Assembly: GCF_021401085.1 (NCBI RefSeq)
Contig: NZ_JACBFP010000005.1
Coordinates: 62,001 to 126,000, forward strand
Length of the DNA stretch: 64,000 nucleotides
Direction: 5' to 3'
Source of the DNA: Chryseobacterium sp. R2A-55
GTDB taxonomy: Bacteria; Bacteroidota; Bacteroidia; Flavobacteriales; Weeksellaceae
Below are positions 1 through 9,398 of the stretch, one piece after another; positions within the stretch are counted from its first letter, which is position 1, and each line of letters opens with the position of its first letter. The translations under genes and the position numbers were made by a program. The notes under the pieces were generated by a model. The model searched no databases. It saw only the letters and a list, made by a program, of their open reading frames with translations, and was not told the origin of the DNA.

Positions 1-656
1 AAGGAAGTTTCAAGAAAGCGAACAGAAGCCGGGTGGATTCCTTCACCACGATTGGCGAGGAAAAATCATTGGAGATCCTGAAAAAAGTTGGAGAAACCTT
101 TAATATTCCAACCACCACAGATATCCACGAAAACGAACATGCCGCACTCGCCGCACAATATGTGGATGTGTTGCAGATTCCGGCATTTCTGGTAAGACAA
201 ACCGATTTGTTGGTTGCCGCTGCCAAAACCGGAAAATGCGTTACCTTGAAAAAAGGTCAGTTTCTGTCACCTGAATCCATGAAGTTCGCCGTAGAAAAGG
301 TGAAAGATTCGGGGAATGAAAAGACCGCCATCATCGAGAGGGGGAACTCTTTCGGTTACACGGATTTGGTGGTGGATTTCCGTGGGATTCCCACCATGCA
401 GCAGTTTGCGCCCGTTATTTTGGATGTGACGCACTCTTTGCAGCAGCCGAACCAAAATTCGGGAGTTACAGGAGGAAGACCGGAACTCATTGAAACCATT
501 GCCAAAGCAGGAATCGCAGTGGGTGCAGACGGACTTTTCATCGAGACGCATCCCGATCCAAGTGTGGCTTTATCTGATGGTGCGAACATGCTGAAGCTGG
601 ACAGACTGGAAGATTTGCTGCAAAAATTATGCAGGGTCAGAGAAGCGATTCTGTAA
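1..656 (+). CDS. kdsA: 2-dehydro-3-deoxyphosphooctonate aldolase (KDO-8-phosphate synthase), 5' end cut off by the window
   Basis: Condenses arabinose-5-phosphate with phosphoenolpyruvate to KDO-8-phosphate, the committed step to the inner-core sugar KDO of lipopolysaccharide; cytosolic. The frame is open from base 3, and reading from there gives SFKKANRSRVDSF, the family's KANRS substrate motif, so the gene began upstream and the first ATG-like codon inside the window is not the start. Further family marks are the HSLQQPN segment near 430-450 and FIETHPDPSVALSDGANML near the C terminus. About 218 of the usual 270 or so residues are present. The stop lies just ahead of the TonB receptor gene. 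Identification is secure; only the N terminus is missing. Confidence 0.96.
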   Translation, partial: GSFKKANRSRVDSFTTIGEEKSLEILKKVGETFNIPTTTDIHENEHAALAAQYVDVLQIPAFLVRQTDLLVAAAKTGKCVTLKKGQFLSPESMKFAVEKVKDSGNEKTAIIERGNSFGYTDLVVDFRGIPTMQQFAPVILDVTHSLQQPNQNSGVTGGRPELIETIAKAGIAVGADGLFIETHPDPSVALSDGANMLKLDRLEDLLQKLCRVREAIL

Positions 657-690
657 TTTTTTGTTATCTTTAAATCCTAAATTTTCCGCA

Positions 691-3120
691 TTGAAAAACT
701 ACGCTTTATTATTTGTGTTGCTTCCTTTTTTTGCCGTTGCGCAAATCAACCTGAAAGTTCTGGATGAAAACGGAGTTCCGGTATCCGAAGCACAGGTTTC
801 CTACAATAACCAAAATTTCACCACCGACAGCAATGGTTTTCTGAAAATACCAATTGCCGCTACTGAACAGCAGTTAACGGTAGAAAAAGAGTCTTTCAGG
901 GGGTTTTCCAAGACGATCAAACCCAACCCGAAATACCAAACCATCAATGTTTTGTTTGTGAAATCAGAAAGAGAATCTGTCATTGAAGAAGTGGTTTTTC
1001 AAAAGAAGGGAAAACCCAAAGTGACGGATTTGACCTCCATTGAGATTTCGACCAAAGAAGCGCAGCAGGTCGCATCGCTTTCCGGTGGTGTGGAAGGACT
1101 TTTGAAGACTTTGCCTTCGGTGAATTCCAATACGGAGCTTTCATCGCAATACATGGTAAGAGGCGGAAACTACGATGAAAACCTGATTTACATAAACGAC
1201 ATTGAAATTTATCGCCCGTTCCTGATTAGGAATTCTTTGCAGGAAGGAATGAGCATCATCAATCCGGATATGGTGCAAGCCATCAGTTTTTCTGCCGGAG
1301 GTTTTGAAGCGAAATATGGCGACAAAATGTCTTCGTCTTTAAATATTTATTACAGACAGCCCACCAAATTTGAATTGTCGGGTGAGGCGAGTTTGATCGG
1401 CGGAAGACTTTCCACTGGTTTTGCATCCAAAGACAAAAAACTTACTGCACTGTTTTCAGGGCGATACAGAAACACCAATCTTGTGCTAAAGACTCTGAAT
1501 GAAGATAGCGATTTTAATCCGCAATATGTTGATTTTCAGTCTTACCTGAATTATAAAATCAGTGAAAAATGGGATGTTTCTTTCATCGGATACTTTAGCA
1601 AAAACGACTACCAAATGGTCCCAAAAGTGAAGGAAGTGGAATTTGGGTCGATTTTAATGCCGATGAAACTGAACGTGTATTACAGCGGTCAAGAGGACGA
1701 TCAGTACAAAAACATGATGGGAACCGCTTCTGTGAATTTCAAGCCGAATAAAAAGTGGCATTTTACCCTTGATAATTTTGCCTACCAAAATCGCGAAAGA
1801 GAATATTACTCGGTCGCTTCCGGTTATATGTTGCAGTCTTTCGATCCGATTACCCAGGAACCGACGGTTTCCTATGATATTGGCGGACAAATTGACCATG
1901 CGCGAAACGATTTATTGGTGAAGACTTATGGAACCCAGTTCAAGACCCGTTTTTCACCAGACGTCAATACCAATTATGAGATCGGATTCAAATTCGAAAA
2001 AGAAAACCTGAAGGATTTCACCAATGAATGGCAATTGGTTGATTCCCTGGGTTACAGTACTCCGAGAGACTGGACCAATCCGGGAACGCTGGATCCGTCA
2101 CAATTGAAACTGCGCTTCCACATTGCGGGCACAAACCATATTCAACCGAGCAGAATGTCCGGTTACGCTCAATATTCGAAGAAATTTTTCTGGGGGGATA
2201 ACCGGGTTTTTGTCAATGCCGGTGTCCGTGCATCTCATTGGGAATTCAATAATGAAACGATTATTTCACCACGGGCACAGTTGGCCATCAAACCGAACTG
2301 GGATTTGGATATGCTTTTCAAACTTTCCGGTGGTATTTATTATCAATCACCGTTTTACAAGGAAATCAAGGATTTGGATGGAAACTTTAATCAGAACATA
2401 AAATCTCAGCGTTCCATCCAGGCAATACTGTCAAATGATTTTGAATTTAAAATGGTGGATCGGCCTTTTAAACTTACTTCTGAAATCTATTATAAGAAAC
2501 TGGATCACCTGATTCCTTATTATATGGACAATGTGAGAATCCGGTATTCCGGGCAAAATAATGCCGATGGATATGCTTACGGAATCGATACCAGATTATT
2601 TGGCGAGTTCGTTCCGGGAGTGGATTCCTGGATTTCTGCAAGTTACGCCAGAGTTTATGAAAACATCGAAGGACGGGGTTATATACCGAGACCTACTGAT
2701 CCGCGTTTCAGATTTTCAATGTTTTACCAGGATTATATGCCGAAATTCCCATCAATGCGGGTAAATCTGACTTTAGTTTATGCAAGCGGACTTCCCACAG
2801 GAACACCGATTGCCGTAGATGCCGAAGGAAAGCCTGATTTCGCCGCGCCTTATCAATTCCAAAGCACTTTGCCCTCTTACAAAAGAGTTGATATTGGTTT
2901 GTCTAAAGTCTTCATAGACCAAAAGGACAACAAGGTGGCGAGTGGTTTCTGGAGTAATTTCAAAGAGCTGACTTTGGGTGTGCAGATTTTCAATGCCTTC
3001 AACATCCTAAACACGGTGGCAAATCAATGGGTTACCGATGTTCAGAGCGGATACAGCTATCCGGTTCCCGTTCGTCTGACCGGAAGATTCTTCAATGTGA
3101 AACTTGATTTTAAACTTTAA
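691..3120 (+). CDS. TonB-dependent outer-membrane receptor with carboxypeptidase-like regulatory domain
   Basis: An outer-membrane gated channel that imports a ligand using TonB/ExbBD energy; the ligand cannot be told from sequence. The frame is open from a TTG at 661, but the codon at 691 (also TTG) directly begins a clean signal peptide (MKNYALLFVLLPFFAVAQ), so I choose 691. After the signal comes a CarboxypepD_reg-like domain (about residues 20-100), then a plug domain with MVRGGNYDENLIYINDIEI, then a long beta-barrel ending in FNVKLDFKL, the aromatic/hydrophobic C-terminal strand expected of barrel proteins. About 809 residues, normal for the family. No SusD-like partner lies next to it, so it is not an obvious polysaccharide utilisation pair. 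Both candidate starts are TTG, hence some start uncertainty. Confidence 0.88.
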   Translation: MKNYALLFVLLPFFAVAQINLKVLDENGVPVSEAQVSYNNQNFTTDSNGFLKIPIAATEQQLTVEKESFRGFSKTIKPNPKYQTINVLFVKSERESVIEEVVFQKKGKPKVTDLTSIEISTKEAQQVASLSGGVEGLLKTLPSVNSNTELSSQYMVRGGNYDENLIYINDIEIYRPFLIRNSLQEGMSIINPDMVQAISFSAGGFEAKYGDKMSSSLNIYYRQPTKFELSGEASLIGGRLSTGFASKDKKLTALFSGRYRNTNLVLKTLNEDSDFNPQYVDFQSYLNYKISEKWDVSFIGYFSKNDYQMVPKVKEVEFGSILMPMKLNVYYSGQEDDQYKNMMGTASVNFKPNKKWHFTLDNFAYQNREREYYSVASGYMLQSFDPITQEPTVSYDIGGQIDHARNDLLVKTYGTQFKTRFSPDVNTNYEIGFKFEKENLKDFTNEWQLVDSLGYSTPRDWTNPGTLDPSQLKLRFHIAGTNHIQPSRMSGYAQYSKKFFWGDNRVFVNAGVRASHWEFNNETIISPRAQLAIKPNWDLDMLFKLSGGIYYQSPFYKEIKDLDGNFNQNIKSQRSIQAILSNDFEFKMVDRPFKLTSEIYYKKLDHLIPYYMDNVRIRYSGQNNADGYAYGIDTRLFGEFVPGVDSWISASYARVYENIEGRGYIPRPTDPRFRFSMFYQDYMPKFPSMRVNLTLVYASGLPTGTPIAVDAEGKPDFAAPYQFQSTLPSYKRVDIGLSKVFIDQKDNKVASGFWSNFKELTLGVQIFNAFNILNTVANQWVTDVQSGYSYPVPVRLTGRFFNVKLDFKL

Positions 3121-3126
3121 AAGGAA

Positions 3127-3162
3127 AAAATCCCGAAATTATTGGTTTCGGGATTTTTTTTG
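3127..3162 (+). terminator. Rho-independent terminator after the TonB receptor gene
   Basis: AATCCCGAAA at 3129-3138 pairs with TTTCGGGATT at 3146-3155, extended by flanking A and T runs, with T8 after the stem. The A run on the other side means it can also work for the convergent gene ending at 3212. A second weaker hairpin (AACACG/CGTGTT followed by T7) lies at 3165-3198. Confidence 0.85.
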
Positions 3163-3211
3163 GAAACACGGCTTCGCTAAAGACACGCGTGTTTTTTTGA
3201 TTCTTGAGTTT

Positions 3212-4726
3212 TTATTCTATATCCCTAAACGAAACCACGTCATAAAGGTCTGTTCTCCGGTCACTTAAAGTCCGCACTGCACCAAAATGATGTATCTCTT
3301 TCAATAAATTCAGATCCACATCCACAATCAGCGTGGTTTCAGTATTTGGTGTTGCTTCGCCCTTGATCGCATTGGAAGGGAAAGAAAAATCTGAAGGCGT
3401 GAAAACTGCAGCTTGTCCGTACTGGATGTCCATATTGTTTACTCCCGGCAAATTTCCTACACACCCTGCAATGGCTACATAACATTCATTTTCAATTGCT
3501 CTCGCTGCTGCACAGTGGCGGACTCTGGTGTAGGCGTTTTGGGTATCTGTAAGGAATGGGACGAAAAGGATTTTCATTCCCTGTTCCGCCAAAATCCTCG
3601 GTAATTCTGGAAATTCCACATCGTAGCATATTACCAAACCCACCTTACCGCAATCAGTGTTAATCACTTTTATCTCATTTCCCCCTTTCATTCCGTAAAG
3701 TTTTTTTTCATTCGGGGTGATGTGGACTTTCCGGTATTCATCCATTTTTCCGTTTCTGTGGAGCAGGTAACTTGCATTATAGAGTTCGCCGTTTTCTTCA
3801 ATGGGCATACTTCCGGCGATGATGTTGATGTTGTAACCAATCGCAAATTCCGAAAGTTTCTTTCGGATCTGCTCAGTCAATTCCGCTAACTTCAACATGG
3901 ATTCGCGCTCTGTCAAATGGTTGAAGGGAGCAAGAAGCGGGGTGTTGAAAAATTCGGGGAACATGATGAAGTCTGATTTGTAATCCGCCATTGCATTCAC
4001 AAAAAATTCCACTTGCTCATAAAACGCATCAATATCCTTGAAATGCCGCATCTGCCACTGAACCAAGCCCAACCGGATTACCGAAACCTGCATCGTATTT
4101 GGTTTTTTACTGTAATAAATGTTGTTCCATTGAAGTAAAACGGCATTTTCCTCGGAGTGGGAGTCTTCAGGAAGGTAATGTTTAAGTATTTTCAGGGGAA
4201 GGAAATTATTCGCCAGCTGGAAACTCAGCACCGGGTCATAAATTTCCTTTTTCCGAACCTGACTGATGTATTGTCTTGGCGAAAGCTCATGACTGTGCAA
4301 GTGGTAATTGGGAATCCTTCCACCAACGATGATGGACTTTAGGTTAAGTTTCTCGCAAAGATCTTTTCTCGCATCATAAAGCCTTCTCGCCAGACGGAGC
4401 TCCCGATATTTGGGATCCACGAAAATCTCGATTCCATAAAGCACGTTTCCGGTTTCAGAATGGGTGTCGAAGGTGTAATTACCAGTGATTTCCCGGTAAG
4501 TATGGTCGTCTCCAAACAGTTCATACTGTACGATTAATGAAAGACAGACCGCTGCGATTTTTTCGTCCACGGTGATGCAGATTTGTCCCTCCGGAAAAAT
4601 CTTGATGAGCTTTTGAATGCTTTTTTTCGACCATATACTTTCCGACATTGCAGGATACGCTTTCTGCATTGTTTCTTTTAAACCATCGTAATCTTCGATT
4701 TTCAATGCTCTTATTTCTATTTCCAT
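3212..4726 (-). CDS. Fused GNAT acetyltransferase and carbon-nitrogen hydrolase
   Basis: Two enzymes in one chain of about 504 residues. Residues 1-210 are a GNAT-type N-acyltransferase (IRALKIEDYDGL start, acetyl-CoA loop region around FVDPKYRELRLARRLYD). Residues 220-500 are a nitrilase-superfamily amidohydrolase with its Glu-Lys-Cys triad visible: Glu in IMFPEFFN, Lys in EYRKVHITPNEK and Cys in LVICYDVEFPELPR. The frame extends to 4777, overlapping anmK by 4 bp, but ATG at 4726 starts exactly at the GNAT fold (MEIEIRALK), so I use it. Substrate unknown; the family occurs across Bacteroidota as the same fusion, implying acylation and amide hydrolysis on one pathway. It follows anmK on the same strand and may be cotranscribed. 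Confidence 0.9.
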   Translation of the reverse strand: MEIEIRALKIEDYDGLKETMQKAYPAMSESIWSKKSIQKLIKIFPEGQICITVDEKIAAVCLSLIVQYELFGDDHTYREITGNYTFDTHSETGNVLYGIEIFVDPKYRELRLARRLYDARKDLCEKLNLKSIIVGGRIPNYHLHSHELSPRQYISQVRKKEIYDPVLSFQLANNFLPLKILKHYLPEDSHSEENAVLLQWNNIYYSKKPNTMQVSVIRLGLVQWQMRHFKDIDAFYEQVEFFVNAMADYKSDFIMFPEFFNTPLLAPFNHLTERESMLKLAELTEQIRKKLSEFAIGYNINIIAGSMPIEENGELYNASYLLHRNGKMDEYRKVHITPNEKKLYGMKGGNEIKVINTDCGKVGLVICYDVEFPELPRILAEQGMKILFVPFLTDTQNAYTRVRHCAAARAIENECYVAIAGCVGNLPGVNNMDIQYGQAAVFTPSDFSFPSNAIKGEATPNTETTLIVDVDLNLLKEIHHFGAVRTLSDRRTDLYDVVSFRDIE

Positions 4727-4773
4727 AATTTTAATTTTTAACAATTTGGGGAATGACTGCAATCCGGCAAAAC

Positions 4774-5823
4774 TCAAACCACAATTCCTGCTGAATGATT
4801 TTCTGGGCTTCCTGTGGCAGAAGAAAGCACGTTGATTTCGTGATTGAACTTTAACACTCCCATCAATGCAAAAATCAGTGCTTCTTTGTAATTGATCAGT
4901 TTTTGATCTGGGATGATGATTTCTGCTGTGGTTCTGGATTTTATTTTTTCCATTAAGAGCGAATTGTAAGTTCCACCACCGGTAAATAAAATCCTTTTGA
5001 TATGATTTTTATTAAAGGTTTCCGCAATTTGAAACGCAGCATGTTCGGTGAATGTCGCCAAAATGTTTTCTGGTTTTTCAGCGATTAACAGGGGCAAGAC
5101 ATTTTGATTGACCCATTCAATTCCTAAGGATTTCGGCGGATTCTCTGCATAGAATTTCAGTGAATTTAAGGAAGACCATATTTTTGAATTCACTTTTCCA
5201 TTCCTAGCAAAATCTCCGTTTCGATCGAAATTTTCTCCCAATTCCCGGGCGAATTTATTCAAGACGATATTCACCGGACAAATATCGAATGCGATTCTCT
5301 TTCCATCTTTTTTAAAGGAAATATTAGAAAAACCGCCGAGATTCAAACACGCGTCGAATTCCGGGAATAGCAGTTCGTCCCCGATTGGAACTAAGGGCGC
5401 TCCGTTTCCGCCCATCAATACGTCCTGGCTCCGAAAATCATACACCACCGGAATTTGATTGGGAATCCTGATTGCTCTTCCGTCGCCAATCTGCAAAGTG
5501 AACTTTCTTTGCGGCTGATGAAACACCGTATGACCATGAGAAGCGATTAAATCTACTTTTTCTAAGGAATGTTTTTCGATGAAGCGCTTCACTTTTTCTC
5601 CCAAATAAAATCCATATTCTGAATGGAGTGCCAAAAGATCTTCAGGACTTAGCAGAATCGAATTCCTGAGTTTATCTTCCCAGAGTTCTGAGTAGGGAAG
5701 TGTTTCCGCATTTAAAATCTGGTAATTCCAGCTTCCATTGGCGTTTTTTTCCAGGGAAGCGTATGCGATGTCCAGTCCGTCAACACTCGTTCCAGACATC
5801 AAACCTATTGCGTGAAAAATCAT
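4774..5823 (-). CDS. anmK: Anhydro-N-acetylmuramic acid kinase
   Basis: Phosphorylates and opens 1,6-anhydro-MurNAc to MurNAc-6-phosphate, a cytosolic step in recycling cell-wall peptidoglycan. The N terminus carries the signature GLMSGTSVDGLDIAY (residues 7-21), the phosphate-binding loop of this ASKHA-fold kinase, followed by ASHGHTVFHQP, GGNGAPLVPIGD and LNLGGFSNIS. A C-terminal ATP-site glycine motif (ILFTGGGTYNSLL) is present. At 349 residues it is full length. No other recycling gene sits beside it; the downstream gene on the same strand is the GNAT-nitrilase fusion. Identification is firm. Confidence 0.96.
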   Translation of the reverse strand: MIFHAIGLMSGTSVDGLDIAYASLEKNANGSWNYQILNAETLPYSELWEDKLRNSILLSPEDLLALHSEYGFYLGEKVKRFIEKHSLEKVDLIASHGHTVFHQPQRKFTLQIGDGRAIRIPNQIPVVYDFRSQDVLMGGNGAPLVPIGDELLFPEFDACLNLGGFSNISFKKDGKRIAFDICPVNIVLNKFARELGENFDRNGDFARNGKVNSKIWSSLNSLKFYAENPPKSLGIEWVNQNVLPLLIAEKPENILATFTEHAAFQIAETFNKNHIKRILFTGGGTYNSLLMEKIKSRTTAEIIIPDQKLINYKEALIFALMGVLKFNHEINVLSSATGSPENHSAGIVV

Positions 5824-5956
5824 TCGGATAAAATTTACCCTAAATTTAAGGAAAAGAATTCGGAAATACGAATTGCGAAATACGGATTACAAACCATGAA
5901 TAAACGACCGTTCCAATACCAATCCCATAAACCACCCAATTACCAAACTCCTGCAA

Positions 5957-6547
5957 TCACCGTCCTTTTTCCGGAATTTTCTTGGCATTGATATTCCCGG
6001 AATTGTTGTAGAAAGTATATTCAGAAAAATCGTCTTTTGCCCGCATTCCATTTGCACCCACTAAGGTGGAACCATCTTTATCCGTCACATAAACGGTGTC
6101 TGTAGTGTAGATGATTTTCTTTACCTGATCCCAGTAAACGGACTGCATAGCGAACATCTGGTTTTCACTGGTGATGATTTTAACGTTTCCTTTTGCCTCG
6201 TAAAATCTTTTCTTCTCGTTGAATTTCGCATATTTTGCGTTGATTTTCCCGGGGACACCAGGTTTCTTTTTGTCGTAAAAAAGAATGTTGATTCCTTTTC
6301 TGGCTACAATATAAGGGGAGTCAATGAACTCGAATTTTTCAATCAAAGGCGCGGTAGCACGCAGTTTCACCATTCCGGAATCCCGCTGCACGATATTCGC
6401 GTTGTTGATAATCTGCGACGCGAAATTGGTGTTCTTGTTCTTATTGATCTGGGTGAGATCTTCCTCACAGGAATTCAGCACAAAAAATATAGCACAACCG
6501 AAAACGGCGGCTATATTGATTTTTAATATTTTTTGGATGAATTTCAT
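5957..6547 (-). CDS. lptC: LptC-like lipopolysaccharide export lipoprotein
   Basis: LptC bridges the inner-membrane LptBFG transporter to periplasmic LptA in lipopolysaccharide export. The first 27 residues form a lipoprotein signal with lipobox LNSC (MKFIQKILKINIAAVFGCAI then FFVLNSC); the E. coli protein is instead membrane-anchored, and lipidation is common in Bacteroidota. The rest (196 residues) has the beta-jellyroll pattern typical of LptA/LptC: VKLRATAPLIEKFEF, YDKKKPGVPGKINAKYAKF, AKGNVKIITSENQMFA and VYWDQVKKIIYTTD. It lies 61 bp after the outer-membrane protein gene on the same strand, the usual Flavobacteriia pairing. Role assigned by family resemblance. Confidence 0.85.
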   Translation of the reverse strand: MKFIQKILKINIAAVFGCAIFFVLNSCEEDLTQINKNKNTNFASQIINNANIVQRDSGMVKLRATAPLIEKFEFIDSPYIVARKGINILFYDKKKPGVPGKINAKYAKFNEKKRFYEAKGNVKIITSENQMFAMQSVYWDQVKKIIYTTDTVYVTDKDGSTLVGANGMRAKDDFSEYTFYNNSGNINAKKIPEKGR

Positions 6548-6608
6548 TGCTCCGGTAAGTCTTTTGAGAGAGGATTTTTTCTTTTTCCGATGCTCTCACC
6601 GCTGCATC

Positions 6609-7880
6609 TTAATCGTAAAGACGTTTTTGGAACCACTTATCGGCAAAATTAATACCGATTCTCAGGTTGATGAAATTCTGACGGATCATGTTGTTGTCCA
6701 AAGTCCCTCTTTGTCCAAGCTCAATGCCTAGATCTATTCCACTCATTCGGTTCGCACTTCGGTTTTCAAATGGCAAACTCATTCCACCCGTAATGGCAAA
6801 CTGATTGATGTTGGTTCCCCCAAATTGAAGGTTTCCTTTTTCATAATATGCGCCATAACGGTATGTTACGCGGGAAAAATAATTTCTAAAGTTGTTGTAG
6901 TTGGGCAAATACCAACCTCCAACTGCAACTCTGTATGAATTTTGATATTCGAAAGGCTGTCCCAAGAACTGGATCGTTTCTCCTTTTTTGAAGTTCAGCT
7001 GGGATCCCACAAACCATTTTGCGTCTTTGCCTAAACCAGCTCCCAGAGAGAATTCCATAGGAATGAGCTGCTTGTCTTTGCTCCATTTTTCCTCTATGAT
7101 AGACTCATTCACTTTTTCGTCGCCGATATAATAGTAAGTGCTGTTTTTGTAGTAGGTTTCCATCTGTCCGGTGTTTCCGAACGTGTAAGTGGCACCCAAG
7201 GTAAGTTTGCGGTCTTTTTCAAGTTTCTTCTGGTAAGCTCCGCCCAAGGTGAAGTTGAACGACTTCACTTTATTTTTAGTGGAATATCCGTTGATGAGTG
7301 GTGCATCGGAGAAAGTGAGTTCGTCGATGTCATAAAGGTTACCAAAATAGAAATTGGTTCTTAAACCCAATCCAAGTTCAGGTAAAACCTGATAGGAAAG
7401 TGCCGCCTGAACAGTGCTCAAAGTTCCTTCGCCATGGAAACTCTTTGCTTCCACACTACCATTTTCAAGCGTAGTATTGGTCAAGATATTGTATCTCTTA
7501 GAGCTAAACGGCTGATAACCCATTCCAAATTTTACTTTGCTGGAAATGGGAAATGCAATCGTAATGTTGGAAAGATAAGTCGAATGTTTGGTCACACTGG
7601 AATTGTCAAAATTCGATTTAAAGAAATTATTCTCGTTTGATACCTCGAATTTCAGCGTGGAAAGTTCCATATTTTTATTCGCGGCGGGATTGCCGAAATT
7701 GAAATTATTGTTGAAATCCCAAATATACGCTGTGGAAATACCGCCCATCGCATTCACATCCACGGTGTTATCGAATTTTACATCACCGATTCCAAAAGCG
7801 GCATATGGCGAATTACCAATCGATTGAGCCTGTGCAAAAAAACCAACAGCGACAATTGGTAAGACAAGAAATTTTTTCAT
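6609..7880 (-). CDS. Outer-membrane beta-barrel protein of unknown function, upstream of lptC
   Basis: A 423-residue exported protein: signal peptide MKKFLVLPIVAVGFFAQAQ, then repeated amphipathic beta strands (for example FNFTLGGAYQKKLEKDRKL, KLTLGATYTFGNTG) and a C-terminal strand NLRIGINFADKWF, all typical of a FadL/OmpP1-type barrel. The N-terminal segment SIGNSPYAAFGIGDV with MGGISTAY is shared by a conserved Bacteroidota family coded next to lptC. I infer a role at the outer membrane, possibly linked to envelope assembly because of the lptC neighbour, but no activity is known. Downstream lptC follows after 61 bp, so they probably form an operon. Confidence 0.78.
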   Translation of the reverse strand: MKKFLVLPIVAVGFFAQAQSIGNSPYAAFGIGDVKFDNTVDVNAMGGISTAYIWDFNNNFNFGNPAANKNMELSTLKFEVSNENNFFKSNFDNSSVTKHSTYLSNITIAFPISSKVKFGMGYQPFSSKRYNILTNTTLENGSVEAKSFHGEGTLSTVQAALSYQVLPELGLGLRTNFYFGNLYDIDELTFSDAPLINGYSTKNKVKSFNFTLGGAYQKKLEKDRKLTLGATYTFGNTGQMETYYKNSTYYYIGDEKVNESIIEEKWSKDKQLIPMEFSLGAGLGKDAKWFVGSQLNFKKGETIQFLGQPFEYQNSYRVAVGGWYLPNYNNFRNYFSRVTYRYGAYYEKGNLQFGGTNINQFAITGGMSLPFENRSANRMSGIDLGIELGQRGTLDNNMIRQNFINLRIGINFADKWFQKRLYD

Positions 7881-8072
7881 TCTTTATTTTTAAAAATAAT
7901 GCGCAAATATCTTAAATATTACTGAATTGAGAAAATTTCAGCGGGTTAAAATTTGTTAAGTGGGTTGTAAGAATGAACTAAAAGATTAGACTTTGGTCTC
8001 AACAGACTTTTCTGCCCCTAAAAATTGCAGTCATTCTATTTTTCATCATCAGTCTCAACCATATTTTTTCAC

Positions 8073-8080
8073 TATTTTTA
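8073..8080 (+). promoter_or_regulatory. -7 promoter box of holB
   Basis: TATTTTTA, one base from the Bacteroidota TAnnTTTG box, ends only 4 bp before the holB ATG. If used, the message would have almost no 5' leader. Confidence 0.45.
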
Positions 8081-8084
8081 CCGC

Positions 8085-9224
8085 ATGAATTGGGAACATA
8101 TCGCTGGTCAGGAAAAACTCAAAAACCTTTTAAAAGAAAGTATTCGGGATAAGCGCGTGAGTCACGCCCAGCTTTTCGTGGGCAAAAGTGGTTATGGAAC
8201 CTTACCGCTTGCGCTGGCTTTCGCCAAAGAAGTTTTCCAGAAAGAAAATCCACATTCGGCATCTAAGATTGAGACCTTAAACCATCTCGATCTACATTTC
8301 AGTTTTCCCGTTTACAAGAATAAGTCCGAAAAAATTGAGGGCAAATCGTCAGAGTTTTATGAGCAGTTCCGGGAAATGATTCTTGAAAATCCTTATGCCA
8401 ATAATGAAGACTGGAGTGGAATTCTGGAATCCGAGAATAAGCAGCTGACTATTTATGCAGACGAGGTGGATGACCTGAACCGGAAATTCGCATTAAAAAG
8501 TTTTGAGGGCGGTAGCAAAATCCTTATCGTTTGGCAGGCGGACAAAATGAATATTTCTGCAGCGAACAAGTTTTTGAAATTCCTGGAGGAACCACCGGAA
8601 GGAACATTAATCATCTTGACTGCTGAAAACGCAGATCATATCCTTCCGACGATATTATCCAGGACCCAACTCGTGGAAATTCCCAGGGTTGCCGACGAAG
8701 ACGTGAAATCCTATTTGACGGAAAATTTCCGTTGGTCTGAAGAAAAACTCCATGAAATCGTTTTCCAGTCGCAGGGAAATCTAAATGTTGCCCAAAAACT
8801 TATGCAGATCGATGAATCCGGTTCAGAATTTGAAGAGCTTTTCATTACCTGGGTCCGCGAAGCTTTTCAGGTGAAAAAGAAGCCGGAATTTTTGAAAAAT
8901 ATCGTTTTTTGGGGAAGGAATATCGCCGGTTGGAATCGGGAAAAACAAAAGAATTTCCTGAATTATTGTGGTGAGATGTTCCGGCTTGCTCTACTTCAGA
9001 ATTATGGCAGCGAAAATTTAGTCTATAAAAAGATCGATTCTGGCGGATTCAAGTGGGAGAGTTTCTCCAAATTTATCCACGGCGCCAATATCGAAGCTAT
9101 TTTAGTGGAGATTTCAGATGCGGATTATCATCTGGAAAGAAACGCAAACGCCAAAATAGTGTGGACGGATTTGGGGATCAAACTTTCCAGGTATATTCAT
9201 AAATCGGCGGAATACACCAATTGA
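8085..9224 (+). CDS. holB: DNA polymerase III clamp loader, delta' subunit
   Basis: Part of the clamp loader that places the sliding clamp on primed DNA. The AAA+ core starts MNWEHIAGQEKLKNLLKESI, with HAQLFVGKSGYGTLPLALAF where the Walker A lysine-threonine pair would be: this loop lacks GKT/GKS, as expected of delta', which does not hydrolyse ATP. The Walker B region reads KILIVWQADKMN, then AANKFLKFLEEPPEGTLIIL and the sensor segment TILSRTQLVEIP. About 379 residues. The frame reaches back to 8025, but ATG at 8085 begins the conserved fold. No zinc-finger cysteines are visible. Unlike in many genomes it is not beside dnaX, which is at 29447. Confidence 0.93.
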   Translation: MNWEHIAGQEKLKNLLKESIRDKRVSHAQLFVGKSGYGTLPLALAFAKEVFQKENPHSASKIETLNHLDLHFSFPVYKNKSEKIEGKSSEFYEQFREMILENPYANNEDWSGILESENKQLTIYADEVDDLNRKFALKSFEGGSKILIVWQADKMNISAANKFLKFLEEPPEGTLIILTAENADHILPTILSRTQLVEIPRVADEDVKSYLTENFRWSEEKLHEIVFQSQGNLNVAQKLMQIDESGSEFEELFITWVREAFQVKKKPEFLKNIVFWGRNIAGWNREKQKNFLNYCGEMFRLALLQNYGSENLVYKKIDSGGFKWESFSKFIHGANIEAILVEISDADYHLERNANAKIVWTDLGIKLSRYIHKSAEYTN

Positions 9225-9398
9225 GTTGATGCGAAATTCTTATCGGGGCTTTCCATTTTGATGAATTTCTATCAAATCTCTGCAGGGATCCACAACGTTC
9301 CCTTTATGCTTTTTGTTTTTCTCTAAACTCCAAAATAAACTTTGCACTGCCAGTCTACAGAGAATGTGTTTCTATGCATGTTGTGGTAATTGACCATG

